Origin: Brevundimonas intermedia
GTDB lineage: Bacteria; Pseudomonadota; Alphaproteobacteria; Caulobacterales; Caulobacteraceae
Direction: 5' to 3'
DNA: 64,000 nucleotides
Assembly (NCBI RefSeq): GCF_027922165.1
Contig: NZ_BSFD01000001.1
Coordinates: 80,883-144,882, forward strand
In this document: in pieces, positions 39,157 through 47,583 of the stretch
Numbering within the stretch: position 1 is the first letter of the stretch
Layout: each line of letters starts with the position of its first letter
The notes under the pieces: model-generated
Database searches by the model: none
Seen by the model: the letters and a program-made list of their open reading frames with translations, nothing else
Told to the model about the DNA's origin: nothing
Translations under genes and position numbers: made by a program

Positions 39157-40263
39157 TCAGGTCCGTTGCGGTTGACCCTTTCCCGCCGTCGCCTCCACCA
39201 GATCGGCCAGGCGTTCGGCGGCGTCGGGTATGGCGACCGAGCGGGCCGCCGCCGACATGGACGACAGGCGGGCGGGGTCCGACAGCAGGGCGTCCAGGGT
39301 CGCGGTCAGGCCCTGAACCGTCAGGTCGTCTTCCAGCACCATCTCCGCCGCCCCGGCGTCGACCAGCGCCTTGGCGTTCAGGCGCTGGTGGTCGTCCATG
39401 GCGATCTTCAGCGGGATCAGCACCGACGGCAGGGCCGCGACCGCCAGTTCGGCGCAGGTCGAGGCGCCGGAACGGCCGACGATCAGATGCGCCTTGGACA
39501 GGCGTTCGGCCATGTCGCGGAAGAAGGGCGCGACCTCGGCCTCGATCCCGGCTTCCAGATAGATCTGGCGGGCGGTCTCCAACGTCTCGGGCCGCGACTG
39601 CTGCTGCACCTTCAGGCGACGGCGCAGGGCCTCGGGCAGAGCCGCCAGGGCGCGAGGCGTGGTCTCGGACAGGATGCGGGCGCCCTGGCTGCCGCCGGTC
39701 ACCAGGACATGGATCGGACCGCCCTCGACCGGAGCGGCATAGGGGCGGTCGAACAGGGTGCGGATCTCGGCGCGCACGGGCGAGCCGACTACGTGCGACC
39801 GGCCCTGCACCTTGGCCGGCGCCCGCTCCAGCGTCGGGAAGGACGAGGCGACCTCGCCGACATAGGGGGCCAGGATGCGGTTGGTGCGGCCCAGGACCGC
39901 GTTCTGCTCATGGATGACGGTCGGGCGTTGCGACGTCACCGCCGCCACCAGGGCCGGGGCCGACGGATAGCCGCCGAAGCCGACGACTACGTCCGCACCC
40001 AGCCGGTCGAAAGCCTCGCGCGCCTGCATCACCCCCTTGAAGATGGCGACGCCCGCCTTGACCAGACCCAGCGGCCCGGAGCCGGTCGCCGCATCCAGGG
40101 CCAGCCGTTCCTCTGCCGGGAAGGCGTGGGCGTATTGCTCGCCGCGATGATCGGTCGCCAGCACCACGCGCCAGCCGCGCGCGGCCAGTTCCCGCGCCAG
40201 GGCCTCGGCCGGGAACATGTGTCCGCCGGTTCCACCGGCGGCGACGACGCAGAGTTTGGACAT
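39157..40263 (-). CDS. murG: UDP-GlcNAc transferase MurG
   Basis: A 368-residue GT28-fold enzyme that adds GlcNAc to lipid I to make lipid II. The N-terminal AAGGTGGHMFPAEALARELA and VVGFGGYPSAPALVAA, the middle HEQNAVLGRTNR, and the donor site LVTGGSQGARILSE with GRSGASTCAELAVAALPSV identify it. It is the last dcw gene here; murC, murB, ddl and ftsQAZ, which usually follow, are not downstream, so the cluster is split. Confidence 0.96.
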   Translation of the reverse strand: MSKLCVVAAGGTGGHMFPAEALARELAARGWRVVLATDHRGEQYAHAFPAEERLALDAATGSGPLGLVKAGVAIFKGVMQAREAFDRLGADVVVGFGGYPSAPALVAAVTSQRPTVIHEQNAVLGRTNRILAPYVGEVASSFPTLERAPAKVQGRSHVVGSPVRAEIRTLFDRPYAAPVEGGPIHVLVTGGSQGARILSETTPRALAALPEALRRRLKVQQQSRPETLETARQIYLEAGIEAEVAPFFRDMAERLSKAHLIVGRSGASTCAELAVAALPSVLIPLKIAMDDHQRLNAKALVDAGAAEMVLEDDLTVQGLTATLDALLSDPARLSSMSAAARSVAIPDAAERLADLVEATAGKGQPQRT

Positions 40264-40723
40264 CAGGGGCGGTCTCCGAAAGGCTGTGTCTGCATAGTCT
40301 CAATTGGCCGCAGGGACACGGGGGGCGTGGCACGAAAACAGGGTGACAAAGCGCCAAAGCGCCAAAAGCGCCACGTACGATCTGCACTCATTAAAGCCAC
40401 GCCTTTTATCCTCATCCTCCGAAGGCGACAGGATGGCACGATTGTCGGGGGTGGTAGGCAGAAGAGGAGTCGGCGTGGTCAGCGCCTTGATAAAGCTGAC
40501 ATTTGCGATGCAGATTGTGCGCGTTCGCACTCCCCCTCTTTCGTCATCCTTCGGCAAGCCGCGCCTTCGCGGCGCAGACCGGGGGACCCAGCGGCGCCGA
40601 AGGCGATGCGTACGCCGCTCGATGTTTGGCCCCTCGTCTGCAACAGGTTCGCGCTCGCGCCCGCCGCTGGGTTCCGGGTCTCCGCTGCGCTTCGCCCGGA
40701 ATGACGAAAGAAGAGAAAGCGCG
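40264..40723. other. Intergenic region between ftsW and murG
   Basis: About 460 bp inside the dcw operon without a credible gene. It holds the second family B element (40538-40710); the rest (40264-40537) contains no recognisable repeat, promoter or RNA. Open frames on both strands here read through the palindrome and have no proper starts. Normally ftsW and murG are close or overlapping, so the gap is caused at least partly by the element. Confidence 0.6.
40538..40710 (-). repeat. Family B palindromic element, copy 2 (173 bp)
   Basis: Same length and order as the copy at 29013 but inverted. Its right end is CGCCCGGAATGACGAAAG, its left end CTTTCGTCATCC, and it shares the inner CCGCTGGGTTCCGGGTCT and GGTTCGCGCTCGCGC. 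The left arm has drifted. It lies between ftsW and murG and would form a long stem in the dcw mRNA. Confidence 0.85.
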
Positions 40724-41902
40724 TTACAGCAACCGCCGCCCCGGCCGCGCCAGGCTGGCGCCCGGCTCATACGCCCCCGGCCGACGACGCGTCAGGGCCA
40801 GGGCGAAGCCCATGGTCAGGCCCATGGCCAGCATGGACGAACCGCCGTAACTGATGAAGGGCAGGGTCATGCCCTTGGTCGGGATCAGGTTCAGGTTCAC
40901 CGCCACATTGATACAGGCCTGAAGCCCGATCAGCATGAACAGACCCGCCGCCGCCGTCTGCTCGAACGGGTCGGTCAGCTTCATGGCCCGGCGCATGCCG
41001 CGCACCACGATGAAGGCGTACAGGCCGATCATGGTCAGGCTGAGCACCAGGCCGAACTCCTCGGCGCCGACCGAATAGATGAAGTCGGTGTGCAGATCGG
41101 GGACGTGACGTTTCATCACCCCCTCGCCCACGCCGCGTCCGACCAGGCCGCCGGCGCGAATGGCTTCCGAGGCGGCGTCGATCTGATGGGTGTCGGTGGT
41201 CTCGGGCGAGAAGAAGCGGCTGAGGCGGTCGCGCATGTGGCCGAAGACGAAATAGAGCGACACCAGACCCGCCATGCCGGCGCTGGCCAGGACCGCCATC
41301 CATTTGAACGGCACCCCGGCCATGAAGAAGACGGCCATGAAGGTGGTGGTGATCAGCAGGGTCTGACCGATGTCCGGCTGGATCAGCAGCAGGCATACGG
41401 TCAGGGCGTAGAAGCCGAAGGCGATGGTGACGCCGGGCACCCCCTGCCCCTTCTGCGCCTCGGCGAACATCCAGGCGGCGAAGACGATCAGGCCGGGCTT
41501 GGCGAACTCGGACGGTTGCAGGCTGAAGGGGCCGAAATTGACCCAGCGCGCGGCGCCCTTCACCGTGTCGCCGATAAACGGCAGGGCCATCATCACGAGG
41601 ATGGCGCCGAAGAGGGCCAGGACGGCGATGCGGCGCACCCCGCGCGGCGACAGCAGCGAACTGGTCAGCATCAGGGTCAGGCCCAGGCCCGAGAAGACCA
41701 TCATCCGCCAGGAATAGTGGAAGGGGTCGGTGATGGATTCATCGGCCAGGATGGCGGCCGGGCTGGAGGCGAAACTCAGCGCCACGCCCAGCCCCATCAG
41801 CGCCAGGGCCGCGCCGAGCAGGCCGCGATCCACGGTCCAGAACCACTGGGCGACCGGGCTCTGGTCGTTGCGGGAGAAGGCGGGGGTGTAGGAGGCGCTC
41901 AT
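40724..41902 (-). CDS. ftsW: Lipid II polymerase / division protein FtsW
   Basis: A 392-residue SEDS-family glycosyltransferase of the septum with about ten membrane helices. Motifs are GAARWVNFGPFSLQPSEFAK (with the conserved pore-side Glu), LLIQPDIGQTLL, HTDFIYSVGAEEFGL with the catalytic Asp, and LPFISYGGSSMLAMG. The gene overlaps the murD stop (ATGA at 41899-41902). It works with FtsI, also in this cluster. Confidence 0.96.
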   Translation of the reverse strand: MSASYTPAFSRNDQSPVAQWFWTVDRGLLGAALALMGLGVALSFASSPAAILADESITDPFHYSWRMMVFSGLGLTLMLTSSLLSPRGVRRIAVLALFGAILVMMALPFIGDTVKGAARWVNFGPFSLQPSEFAKPGLIVFAAWMFAEAQKGQGVPGVTIAFGFYALTVCLLLIQPDIGQTLLITTTFMAVFFMAGVPFKWMAVLASAGMAGLVSLYFVFGHMRDRLSRFFSPETTDTHQIDAASEAIRAGGLVGRGVGEGVMKRHVPDLHTDFIYSVGAEEFGLVLSLTMIGLYAFIVVRGMRRAMKLTDPFEQTAAAGLFMLIGLQACINVAVNLNLIPTKGMTLPFISYGGSSMLAMGLTMGFALALTRRRPGAYEPGASLARPGRRLL

Positions 41903-43416
41903 CGGGCTGTCTCCGGGGTTGCGCCGAGAGCCAGCACGACGGCGCGGAACGCCTCGCCCCGCACCTCGAAGTCGGGGTACTGGTCGAAACTGGCGCAGGC
42001 GGGCGACAGTAGCACGATCTGGTCGCCGCCCGCAGCCTGGGCGTCGGCGGCGGCTGCGGCGACGGCGGCGTCCATGGTCTTTGAGATGACGTGGGGGGTC
42101 TCGCGCAAGGTCGTGGCGAACGACTCTGCGGCGTCTCCGATCAGATAGGCCTTGGCCACGCGCGGGAAGAGGTCGGTCAGGTCGTCGATGCCGCCGTCTT
42201 TGGGCTTGCCGCCCGCGATCCAGAAGACGGCGGGGTAGGAGGCCAGGGCCTGACGCGCGGCGTCGGCGTTGGTGGCCTTGGAGTCATTGATGAAGCGGAC
42301 CGGGCCGATATGGCCGACGGCCTCCATGCGGTGGGCCAGGCCGGGGAAGGTCAGCAGGCCTTTGACGGCGGCGTCATGCGACACGCCCAGGGCGCGGGCG
42401 GCGGCATAGGCGAAGGCGGCGTTCTGGGCGTTATGGCGGCCGGGGAGAGAGCGGGCGGCGGAGAGGTCGGCGATCAACGCCCCATCACGGAATATCTGCC
42501 CGGCTCGCGCCACATAGCCTTCTCCCCTTGCGGGAGAAGGTGGGCCCGAAGGGCTCGGAAGAGGGGTTGGTTCAGCCTCGACGACGGAGGACGGCAAGCG
42601 CTGGAGCGACCCCTCATCCGTCTCGCTTCGCGAGCCACCTTCTCCCGCAAGGGGAGAAGGAAGGGTGGAGATGCGGGTGATGGCGCGGCGGCCGTCGGAG
42701 AGCGTTTCCACGACCTCCTGCCCCCAGTCTTCGTCCACTCCGACCAGGGCCACGGCTTCCGGTCCCTGGGCGGCGAAGATCCGCCGCTTCGCCGCGACAT
42801 AGCCCTCCATCCCGCCATGCCGGTCCAGGTGGTCGGGCGAGACATTGGTCAGGATCGCCACGTCCGGCGCGAAGCCGGTCGTCAGATCGAGCTGATAGCT
42901 GGAGACCTCGATCACATAGACGGCGCCCGGCGTCGGCTCCGGCAGGGCCAGGACGCCGATGCCGATATTGCCGCCGACATAGACGGTCAGGCCCGCCTGT
43001 TGCAGCACCCAGCCGATCAGGGCGGTCGTCGTGGACTTGCCGTTGGTGCCGGTGATCGCCACCACCTTCGGCCGCTGCCCCTGCGGCAGGACGGCGATGG
43101 CTCGGGCGAACAGTTCGATGTCGCCGACGACCGGCACGCCGGCCTCGCGCGCCTTGTCCACGGTCCAGTGCGGTTTGGGATGGGTCAGGGGGGCGCCGGG
43201 CGACAGGACCAGGGCGGCGAAGCCGGACCAGTCGGCGGTCGTCAGATCCTCGACGACGAAGCCCTCGGCCTGGGCTTGAAGCCGGCCCGAGACGCCGTCG
43301 TCCCACAGGACAGGGATCGCGCCCCCGGCCTTCAGCGCGCGCGCGGCCGTGATCCCCGACCGTCCCAGGCCGAAGACCGCGACCCGCCTGCCCTCATAGC
43401 CGGGAACGGGGATCAT
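41899..43416 (-). CDS. murD: UDP-MurNAc-Ala-D-Glu ligase MurD with in-frame insertion
   Basis: A 505-residue Mur ligase that adds D-Glu to UDP-MurNAc-Ala. The P-loop GTNGKST is at 123-129, and NVSPDHLDRHGGMEGYVAAK, GRHNAQNAAFAYAAA, INDSKATNADAARQAL and ISKTMD-type C-terminal segments are present. Residues 251-300 (TLPSPLAGEGGSRSETDEGS..., Pro/Ser/Gly-rich) are not family sequence: they are encoded by a palindromic element (42518-42660) read in frame. Without them the protein would be 455 residues, the usual size. The insert lies in a surface loop of the central ATP-binding domain, so the enzyme could still work. Confidence 0.95.
   Translation of the reverse strand: MIPVPGYEGRRVAVFGLGRSGITAARALKAGGAIPVLWDDGVSGRLQAQAEGFVVEDLTTADWSGFAALVLSPGAPLTHPKPHWTVDKAREAGVPVVGDIELFARAIAVLPQGQRPKVVAITGTNGKSTTTALIGWVLQQAGLTVYVGGNIGIGVLALPEPTPGAVYVIEVSSYQLDLTTGFAPDVAILTNVSPDHLDRHGGMEGYVAAKRRIFAAQGPEAVALVGVDEDWGQEVVETLSDGRRAITRISTLPSPLAGEGGSRSETDEGSLQRLPSSVVEAEPTPLPSPSGPPSPARGEGYVARAGQIFRDGALIADLSAARSLPGRHNAQNAAFAYAAARALGVSHDAAVKGLLTFPGLAHRMEAVGHIGPVRFINDSKATNADAARQALASYPAVFWIAGGKPKDGGIDDLTDLFPRVAKAYLIGDAAESFATTLRETPHVISKTMDAAVAAAAADAQAAGGDQIVLLSPACASFDQYPDFEVRGEAFRAVVLALGATPETAR
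42518..42660. repeat. Family A palindromic element, copy 2, inside murD
   Basis: The two ends, 42518-42540 and 42638-42660, are 23-bp inverted repeats of each other (CCTTCTCCC-CTTGC-GGGAGAAGG), and each is itself a hairpin. GAGGGGT and ACCCCTC form an inner pair. The phrase CGACCCCTCATCCG and the right-end hairpin match copy 1 at 26381. The added peptide is 150 nt (50 codons), so the reading frame is kept. Confidence 0.85.
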
Positions 43417-43426
43417 TTCCGCCCCC

Positions 43427-43564
43427 CGTCATCCTCGGGCTCGACCCGAGGATCGGAGGATCCGCCGCTGGTGCGAACGTCTAGGCGCACAGTCCGCCCG
43501 GCGCCCGATCCTCGGGTCAAGCCCGAGGATGACGAAGCTCGGGTCAAGCCCGAGGATGACGAAG
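43427..43564. repeat. Family C palindromic element with 27-bp tandem duplication
   Basis: CGTCATCCTCGGGCTCGACC (start of the arm 43427-43456) and its complement at 43505-43534 form a 30-bp inverted repeat with one mismatch. The right end is then repeated: CTCGGGTCAAGCCCGAGGAT and seven more bases occur at 43511-43537 and again at 43538-43564 without a gap. The element fills most of the space between murD and mraY. Confidence 0.85.
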
Positions 43565-43579
43565 GATGGGGGAGCCGGC

Positions 43580-44689
43580 TCACCGCAGCTTCAGCGTCGA
43601 CAGGCCGATCAGGGCCAGGGCGCCGGCGATGATCCAGAAGCGGATGACGACGGTCGATTCCGGCCAGCCCATCTTCTCGAAATGGTGGTGGATCGGGGCC
43701 ATCAGGAAGATGCGCTTCTTGGTCAGCTTGTAATAGCCGACCTGGATCATGACCGAGGCGGCCTCCATCACGAACAGGCCGCCGACGATGCCCAGCACCA
43801 GTTCGTGCTTGGTGGTGACCGCGATGGCGCCCAGGGCGCCGCCGAGGGCCAGCGACCCGGTGTCGCCCATGAAAATCTTGGCGGGAGGGGCGTTGTACCA
43901 GAGGAAGCCCGCGCCCCCGCCGATCATGGCGGCGCAGAAGATGGCCAGTTCACCGGCGCCGGGCACATGGTGGACCTGCAGATACTGGGCGAAGACGAAG
44001 TTGCCGGCCAGGTAGGAGATCACCCCGAACGCCCCCGCCGCCATCATCACCGGCACGGTCGCCAGCCCGTCCAGACCGTCGGTCAGGTTCACGGCGTTGG
44101 AGAAGCCGACGATGGTGAAGGCGGCGAAGGCCACATAGAACCAGCCGATGTTCAGCAGCACGGCCTTGAAGAAGGGGAAGGCGATCGAGGTCTCAAGCCC
44201 CGGCGAGGTCGGCGAGGCCGTCATCCACAGCACGGTCAGCACCCCGGCGATCACCGCCACCACCGTCTGGGCCAGCAGTTTCTGTTTCGAGGTCAGGCCG
44301 GCCGAGGTCTGTTTCGTCACCTTGGCGTAGTCGTCGATGAAGCCCAGCACCCCGAAGGCCGCCGTCACGCCCGAGACGATCCAGATATAGGGGTTGGTCA
44401 GGTCGCCCCACAGGAAGACCGCCACGCCGATGCCGGCCAGGATCATCAGCCCGCCCATGGTGGGGGTGCCGACCTTGGACAGGTGGGAGACCGGGCCGTC
44501 GTCGCGGATCGGCTGGCCCTTGCCCTGTTTGGCGCGGATCCAGTTGATGAAGCGGCTGCCCATGGCCGCCGCGACGATGGCCGCCGTGGCCAGGGCCAGG
44601 GCGGTGCGGACGGTCTGATACTGGATCAGGTTCAGCAGCGGGTACTGATGCGCGACGTCGGCGTAATAGAGATACAGAAGATAGAACAT
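43580..44689 (-). CDS. mraY: Phospho-MurNAc-pentapeptide transferase MraY
   Basis: A 369-residue integral membrane enzyme that makes lipid I. Motifs include [13 protein letters not shown], the catalytic Asp pair in [33 protein letters not shown], and the C-terminal [19 protein letters not shown]. The start at 44689 ([13 protein letters not shown]) is chosen from the family N-terminus; the longer frame overlaps murF. About ten membrane helices. Confidence 0.96.
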   Translation of the reverse strand: MFYLLYLYYADVAHQYPLLNLIQYQTVRTALALATAAIVAAAMGSRFINWIRAKQGKGQPIRDDGPVSHLSKVGTPTMGGLMILAGIGVAVFLWGDLTNPYIWIVSGVTAAFGVLGFIDDYAKVTKQTSAGLTSKQKLLAQTVVAVIAGVLTVLWMTASPTSPGLETSIAFPFFKAVLLNIGWFYVAFAAFTIVGFSNAVNLTDGLDGLATVPVMMAAGAFGVISYLAGNFVFAQYLQVHHVPGAGELAIFCAAMIGGGAGFLWYNAPPAKIFMGDTGSLALGGALGAIAVTTKHELVLGIVGGLFVMEAASVMIQVGYYKLTKKRIFLMAPIHHHFEKMGWPESTVVIRFWIIAGALALIGLSTLKLR

Positions 44690-44699
44690 GCGGGGGTCT

Positions 44700-46130
44700 C
44701 TATCGGGTCGCGGGCGGCGTGTCAGGGCTTGAAGGGGCGGTTTGCAGCTCGGCCAGGGCCTTGGCGACCAGGGACGCCTTGGATCCGTTCGAGCCCTTGA
44801 CCATGACGATATCGCCGGCCGCCGCCAGCATGGACGCCTCGGCGGCGAGTTCGGCGGCGGTTTCGCGCCACAGGCCGCGCCGCGAGGCCGGCAGGGCCTC
44901 GTACAGATGACGCATCTCGGGGCCCGCCGCGTGGACCAGATCCAGACCGGCGGCCTCGATCGGCTGGGCCAGGCCTTCGTGCAGGGCGCGGCTCTGGTCA
45001 CCCAGCTCCAGCATGTCGGTCAGGACCACGATCCGGCGGCCGGTCGTGGGGCGGGCGCCCAGGCTCTTGAACCCGGCGGTCATCGACAGGGGGTTGGCGT
45101 TGTAGCTCTCGTCGATCAGGGTGAAGCCGCCGCCGGGGATGGCGACGGTGCGGGTCTGGCCCCGGCCCGCGAGAGGCTGGAACTCGGCCAGGGCCTGAAG
45201 CCCCGTGTCCAGTTCGACGTCGAGGGCGTCCAGCATCAAGAGGACGCACAGGCTGTTCAGCCCCCAGTGGGCGCCGGATTGGGCCAGGCGGTACTCCAGC
45301 GGCTGGCCGAACAGTTCGGCGGCGACGGTCGCCCCTTCGGCGTCCGGGCGGAAATCCAGCAGGCGGGCGTCATGGCCCGGGTCGGTCCCGAAGGTGACCA
45401 GTCGCGCCCCAACCGCCCTGGCCGCGTCGCACAACAGGCCGGAGAAGGCCACGTCGCCGTTCGCGACCGCCGTCCCGCCAGGGACGAGCCCCTGGAAGAT
45501 GGCGGCCTTCTCGCGCGCCACGCCCGCCTCGCCGTCGGCGAAGGCTTCGATGTGGACCGGGCCGACAGTAGTGACGCAGGCCGCGTGGGGGGCGACGAAC
45601 TTCGACAGGGGAGCGATCTCGCCCGGAGCGTTCATGCCGATCTCGAACACGGCGCGCCGGGTCTCGACCGGCATGCGGGCCAGGGTCAGGGGCACGCCGA
45701 TATGGTTGTTGTAGCTCTTGATCGAGGCATGGGCGGGCCCGGCCAGATCGAGGCCGGCCTTGACGGCCTGGGTCACGCTGGTCTTGCCGACGCTGCCGGT
45801 GACGGCGCCGCGCTTGATATGAGGCGCGCGCTCGCGCGCGGCGACACCCAGGGCTTCCAGCCCGTGCAGGGTGTCCGGCACGACCACATGGGCGCCGCCC
45901 TCGACCGTGTGTTCGACCAGGGCGGTCGCGGCGCCGGCGGCGAAGGCGGAGGCGGCGAACTCGTGCCCGTCGCGCGCGCCCTTCAGCGCCAGGAACAGGT
46001 CGCCGGGGACGATCTCGCGGCTGTTGTAGGTCAGGCCGGTGATCGGGCGGTCGTCGCCGTGCAGCACGCCGCCCGTGGCGGCGGCGACTTCGGCGGCCGT
46101 CCAGAGCGGGCGGGCGGATGGATCAGGCAT
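44700..46130 (-). CDS. murF: UDP-MurNAc-tripeptide D-Ala-D-Ala ligase MurF
   Basis: A 476-residue Mur ligase that adds D-Ala-D-Ala. The N-terminal domain has [19 protein letters not shown], the P-loop TGSVGKTS is at 111-118, and the middle has [16 protein letters not shown] and [10 protein letters not shown]. The C-terminal domain has [13 protein letters not shown] and [12 protein letters not shown]. It overlaps murE by eight bases; mraY follows after 10 bp. Confidence 0.96.
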   Translation of the reverse strand: MPDPSARPLWTAAEVAAATGGVLHGDDRPITGLTYNSREIVPGDLFLALKGARDGHEFAASAFAAGAATALVEHTVEGGAHVVVPDTLHGLEALGVAARERAPHIKRGAVTGSVGKTSVTQAVKAGLDLAGPAHASIKSYNNHIGVPLTLARMPVETRRAVFEIGMNAPGEIAPLSKFVAPHAACVTTVGPVHIEAFADGEAGVAREKAAIFQGLVPGGTAVANGDVAFSGLLCDAARAVGARLVTFGTDPGHDARLLDFRPDAEGATVAAELFGQPLEYRLAQSGAHWGLNSLCVLLMLDALDVELDTGLQALAEFQPLAGRGQTRTVAIPGGGFTLIDESYNANPLSMTAGFKSLGARPTTGRRIVVLTDMLELGDQSRALHEGLAQPIEAAGLDLVHAAGPEMRHLYEALPASRRGLWRETAAELAAEASMLAAAGDIVMVKGSNGSKASLVAKALAELQTAPSSPDTPPATR

Positions 46131-47583
46131 TCAGCGACAGGGCCTCGGACGCAACGGTGGCGTCGTCGAACGGGTGGGTGACGCCGCCGACGATCTGACC
46201 CTGTTCATGCCCTTTTCCGGCGATGACCACCACATCCCCGTCGCGCATCATTTCGATGGCCGCCTCGATGGCCGCGCGGCGGTCGCCGATCTCGACACCT
46301 TCGGGGCAGCCCGCGCGGACCTGTGCGCGGATCGAGGCGGGGTCTTCGCTGCGAGGATTGTCGTCGGTGACGATGGCGACGTCAGCCAGACGGCCCGCGA
46401 TCTCGCCCATCAAGGGCCGCTTGCCGCGATCCCGGTCGCCGCCGGCGCCGAAGACCACGATCAGACGGCCGGTCGCGTGGGGCCGCAGGGCTGTCAACAC
46501 CGTCTCCAGCCCGTCGGGCGTATGGGCGTAATCGACATAGACTTCGCCGCCTCGCGTTTCGGCACCGCCGATCCGTTGCAGGCGGCCTTGCGCACCGGTC
46601 AGGCCTTCCAGAGCGCCGATCACCTCATCAGGCCGGTCGCCGGCCGCGATGCACAGGCCCGCCGCCACCAGGGCGTTCGAGGCCTGGAAGGCGCCGGCCA
46701 GGGGCAGCAGGATGTCGCGCACCTCGCCGCGCACGTCCAGGGTCAGGCGCTGCCCCTCCGGCGTCGCCTGACGGCCGATCAGCGTCAGGTCGCGCCCCCG
46801 CTCGCCCACACCCATCACGCCCAGTCCGGCCATAATCGAGGCGGCGGCGAAGGCGGAATAGGCGTCGGAATCGGCGTTCAGCACCGCCGTCCGCCCGCGC
46901 GGCAGCAGGGCCTCGAACAGACGCAGCTTGGCGGCGCGATAGTCCTCCATCGTGCCGTGATAATCGAGATGGTCCTGGGTCAGGTTGGTGAAGGCCGCCG
47001 CTTTCAGCGCCACGCCGTCCAGACGCCGCTGGTCGATGCCGTGGGACGAGGCCTCGACCGCCACATGGGTCACGTCCTTGGCGGCCAGCTCGGCCATCAG
47101 GCGGGCGGCCTCGGCGGCGTCGGGGCTGGTCAGGCCGGGGCCGGTCAGGGCGTAGGTCTTGTCGCCCTTCTGGCCGACGACGCCCAGGGTGCCCATGCTG
47201 GCCGACTTGTGCCCCAGGCCAGCCCAGATCTGGCGGCAGAAGGCGGCGACCGAGGTCTTGCCGTTGGTGCCCGTCACCGCCACGCAGGTCTTGGGCTGGA
47301 CGCCGTAGAAGCCGCGCGCCGCAATGGCGTAGGCCCGGCGCACGTCGCCCGACGTCACCAGCACCGGCGCGGCGCTGTCCGGCGTATCGGTCGGTGCCAG
47401 AACGGCGGCCGCCCCCTGGGCCAGGGCCTGGGGAATGAAGGCGCGGCCATCCGCCGCCGTGCCCGGCAGGGCGACGAACAGGGCGCCCGGGGCGACCTTG
47501 CGGCTGTCGGAGGTCACGCCGGTGATGATCGGGTCGGACGCCAGGTCGCGGCGCAGCAGATCGGACAGGTGAAGCGCGCTCAC
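46123..47583 (-). CDS. murE: UDP-MurNAc-Ala-D-Glu meso-DAP ligase MurE
   Basis: A 486-residue Mur ligase that adds the third stem residue. The P-loop is GTNGKTS at 105-111, followed by LTGPGLTSPDAAEAARLMAE and VEASSHGIDQRRLDG. The C-terminal DNPRSED motif (in IVTDDNPRSEDP) is the signature for meso-diaminopimelate rather than lysine, as expected for Gram-negatives. It overlaps ftsI and murF at its ends. Confidence 0.96.
   Translation of the reverse strand: MSALHLSDLLRRDLASDPIITGVTSDSRKVAPGALFVALPGTAADGRAFIPQALAQGAAAVLAPTDTPDSAAPVLVTSGDVRRAYAIAARGFYGVQPKTCVAVTGTNGKTSVAAFCRQIWAGLGHKSASMGTLGVVGQKGDKTYALTGPGLTSPDAAEAARLMAELAAKDVTHVAVEASSHGIDQRRLDGVALKAAAFTNLTQDHLDYHGTMEDYRAAKLRLFEALLPRGRTAVLNADSDAYSAFAAASIMAGLGVMGVGERGRDLTLIGRQATPEGQRLTLDVRGEVRDILLPLAGAFQASNALVAAGLCIAAGDRPDEVIGALEGLTGAQGRLQRIGGAETRGGEVYVDYAHTPDGLETVLTALRPHATGRLIVVFGAGGDRDRGKRPLMGEIAGRLADVAIVTDDNPRSEDPASIRAQVRAGCPEGVEIGDRRAAIEAAIEMMRDGDVVVIAGKGHEQGQIVGGVTHPFDDATVASEALSLNA

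Noticed and set aside
37873..40704. 943-codon plus-strand frame over the MscS and murG genes
   Set aside because: It lies antisense to two confidently identified genes and has no domain or start signal.
40300..40770. 156-codon minus-strand gene between ftsW and murG
   Set aside because: The frame reads through the family B palindrome (the FRAKRSGDPEPSG phrase is translated repeat) and overlaps the ftsW end.
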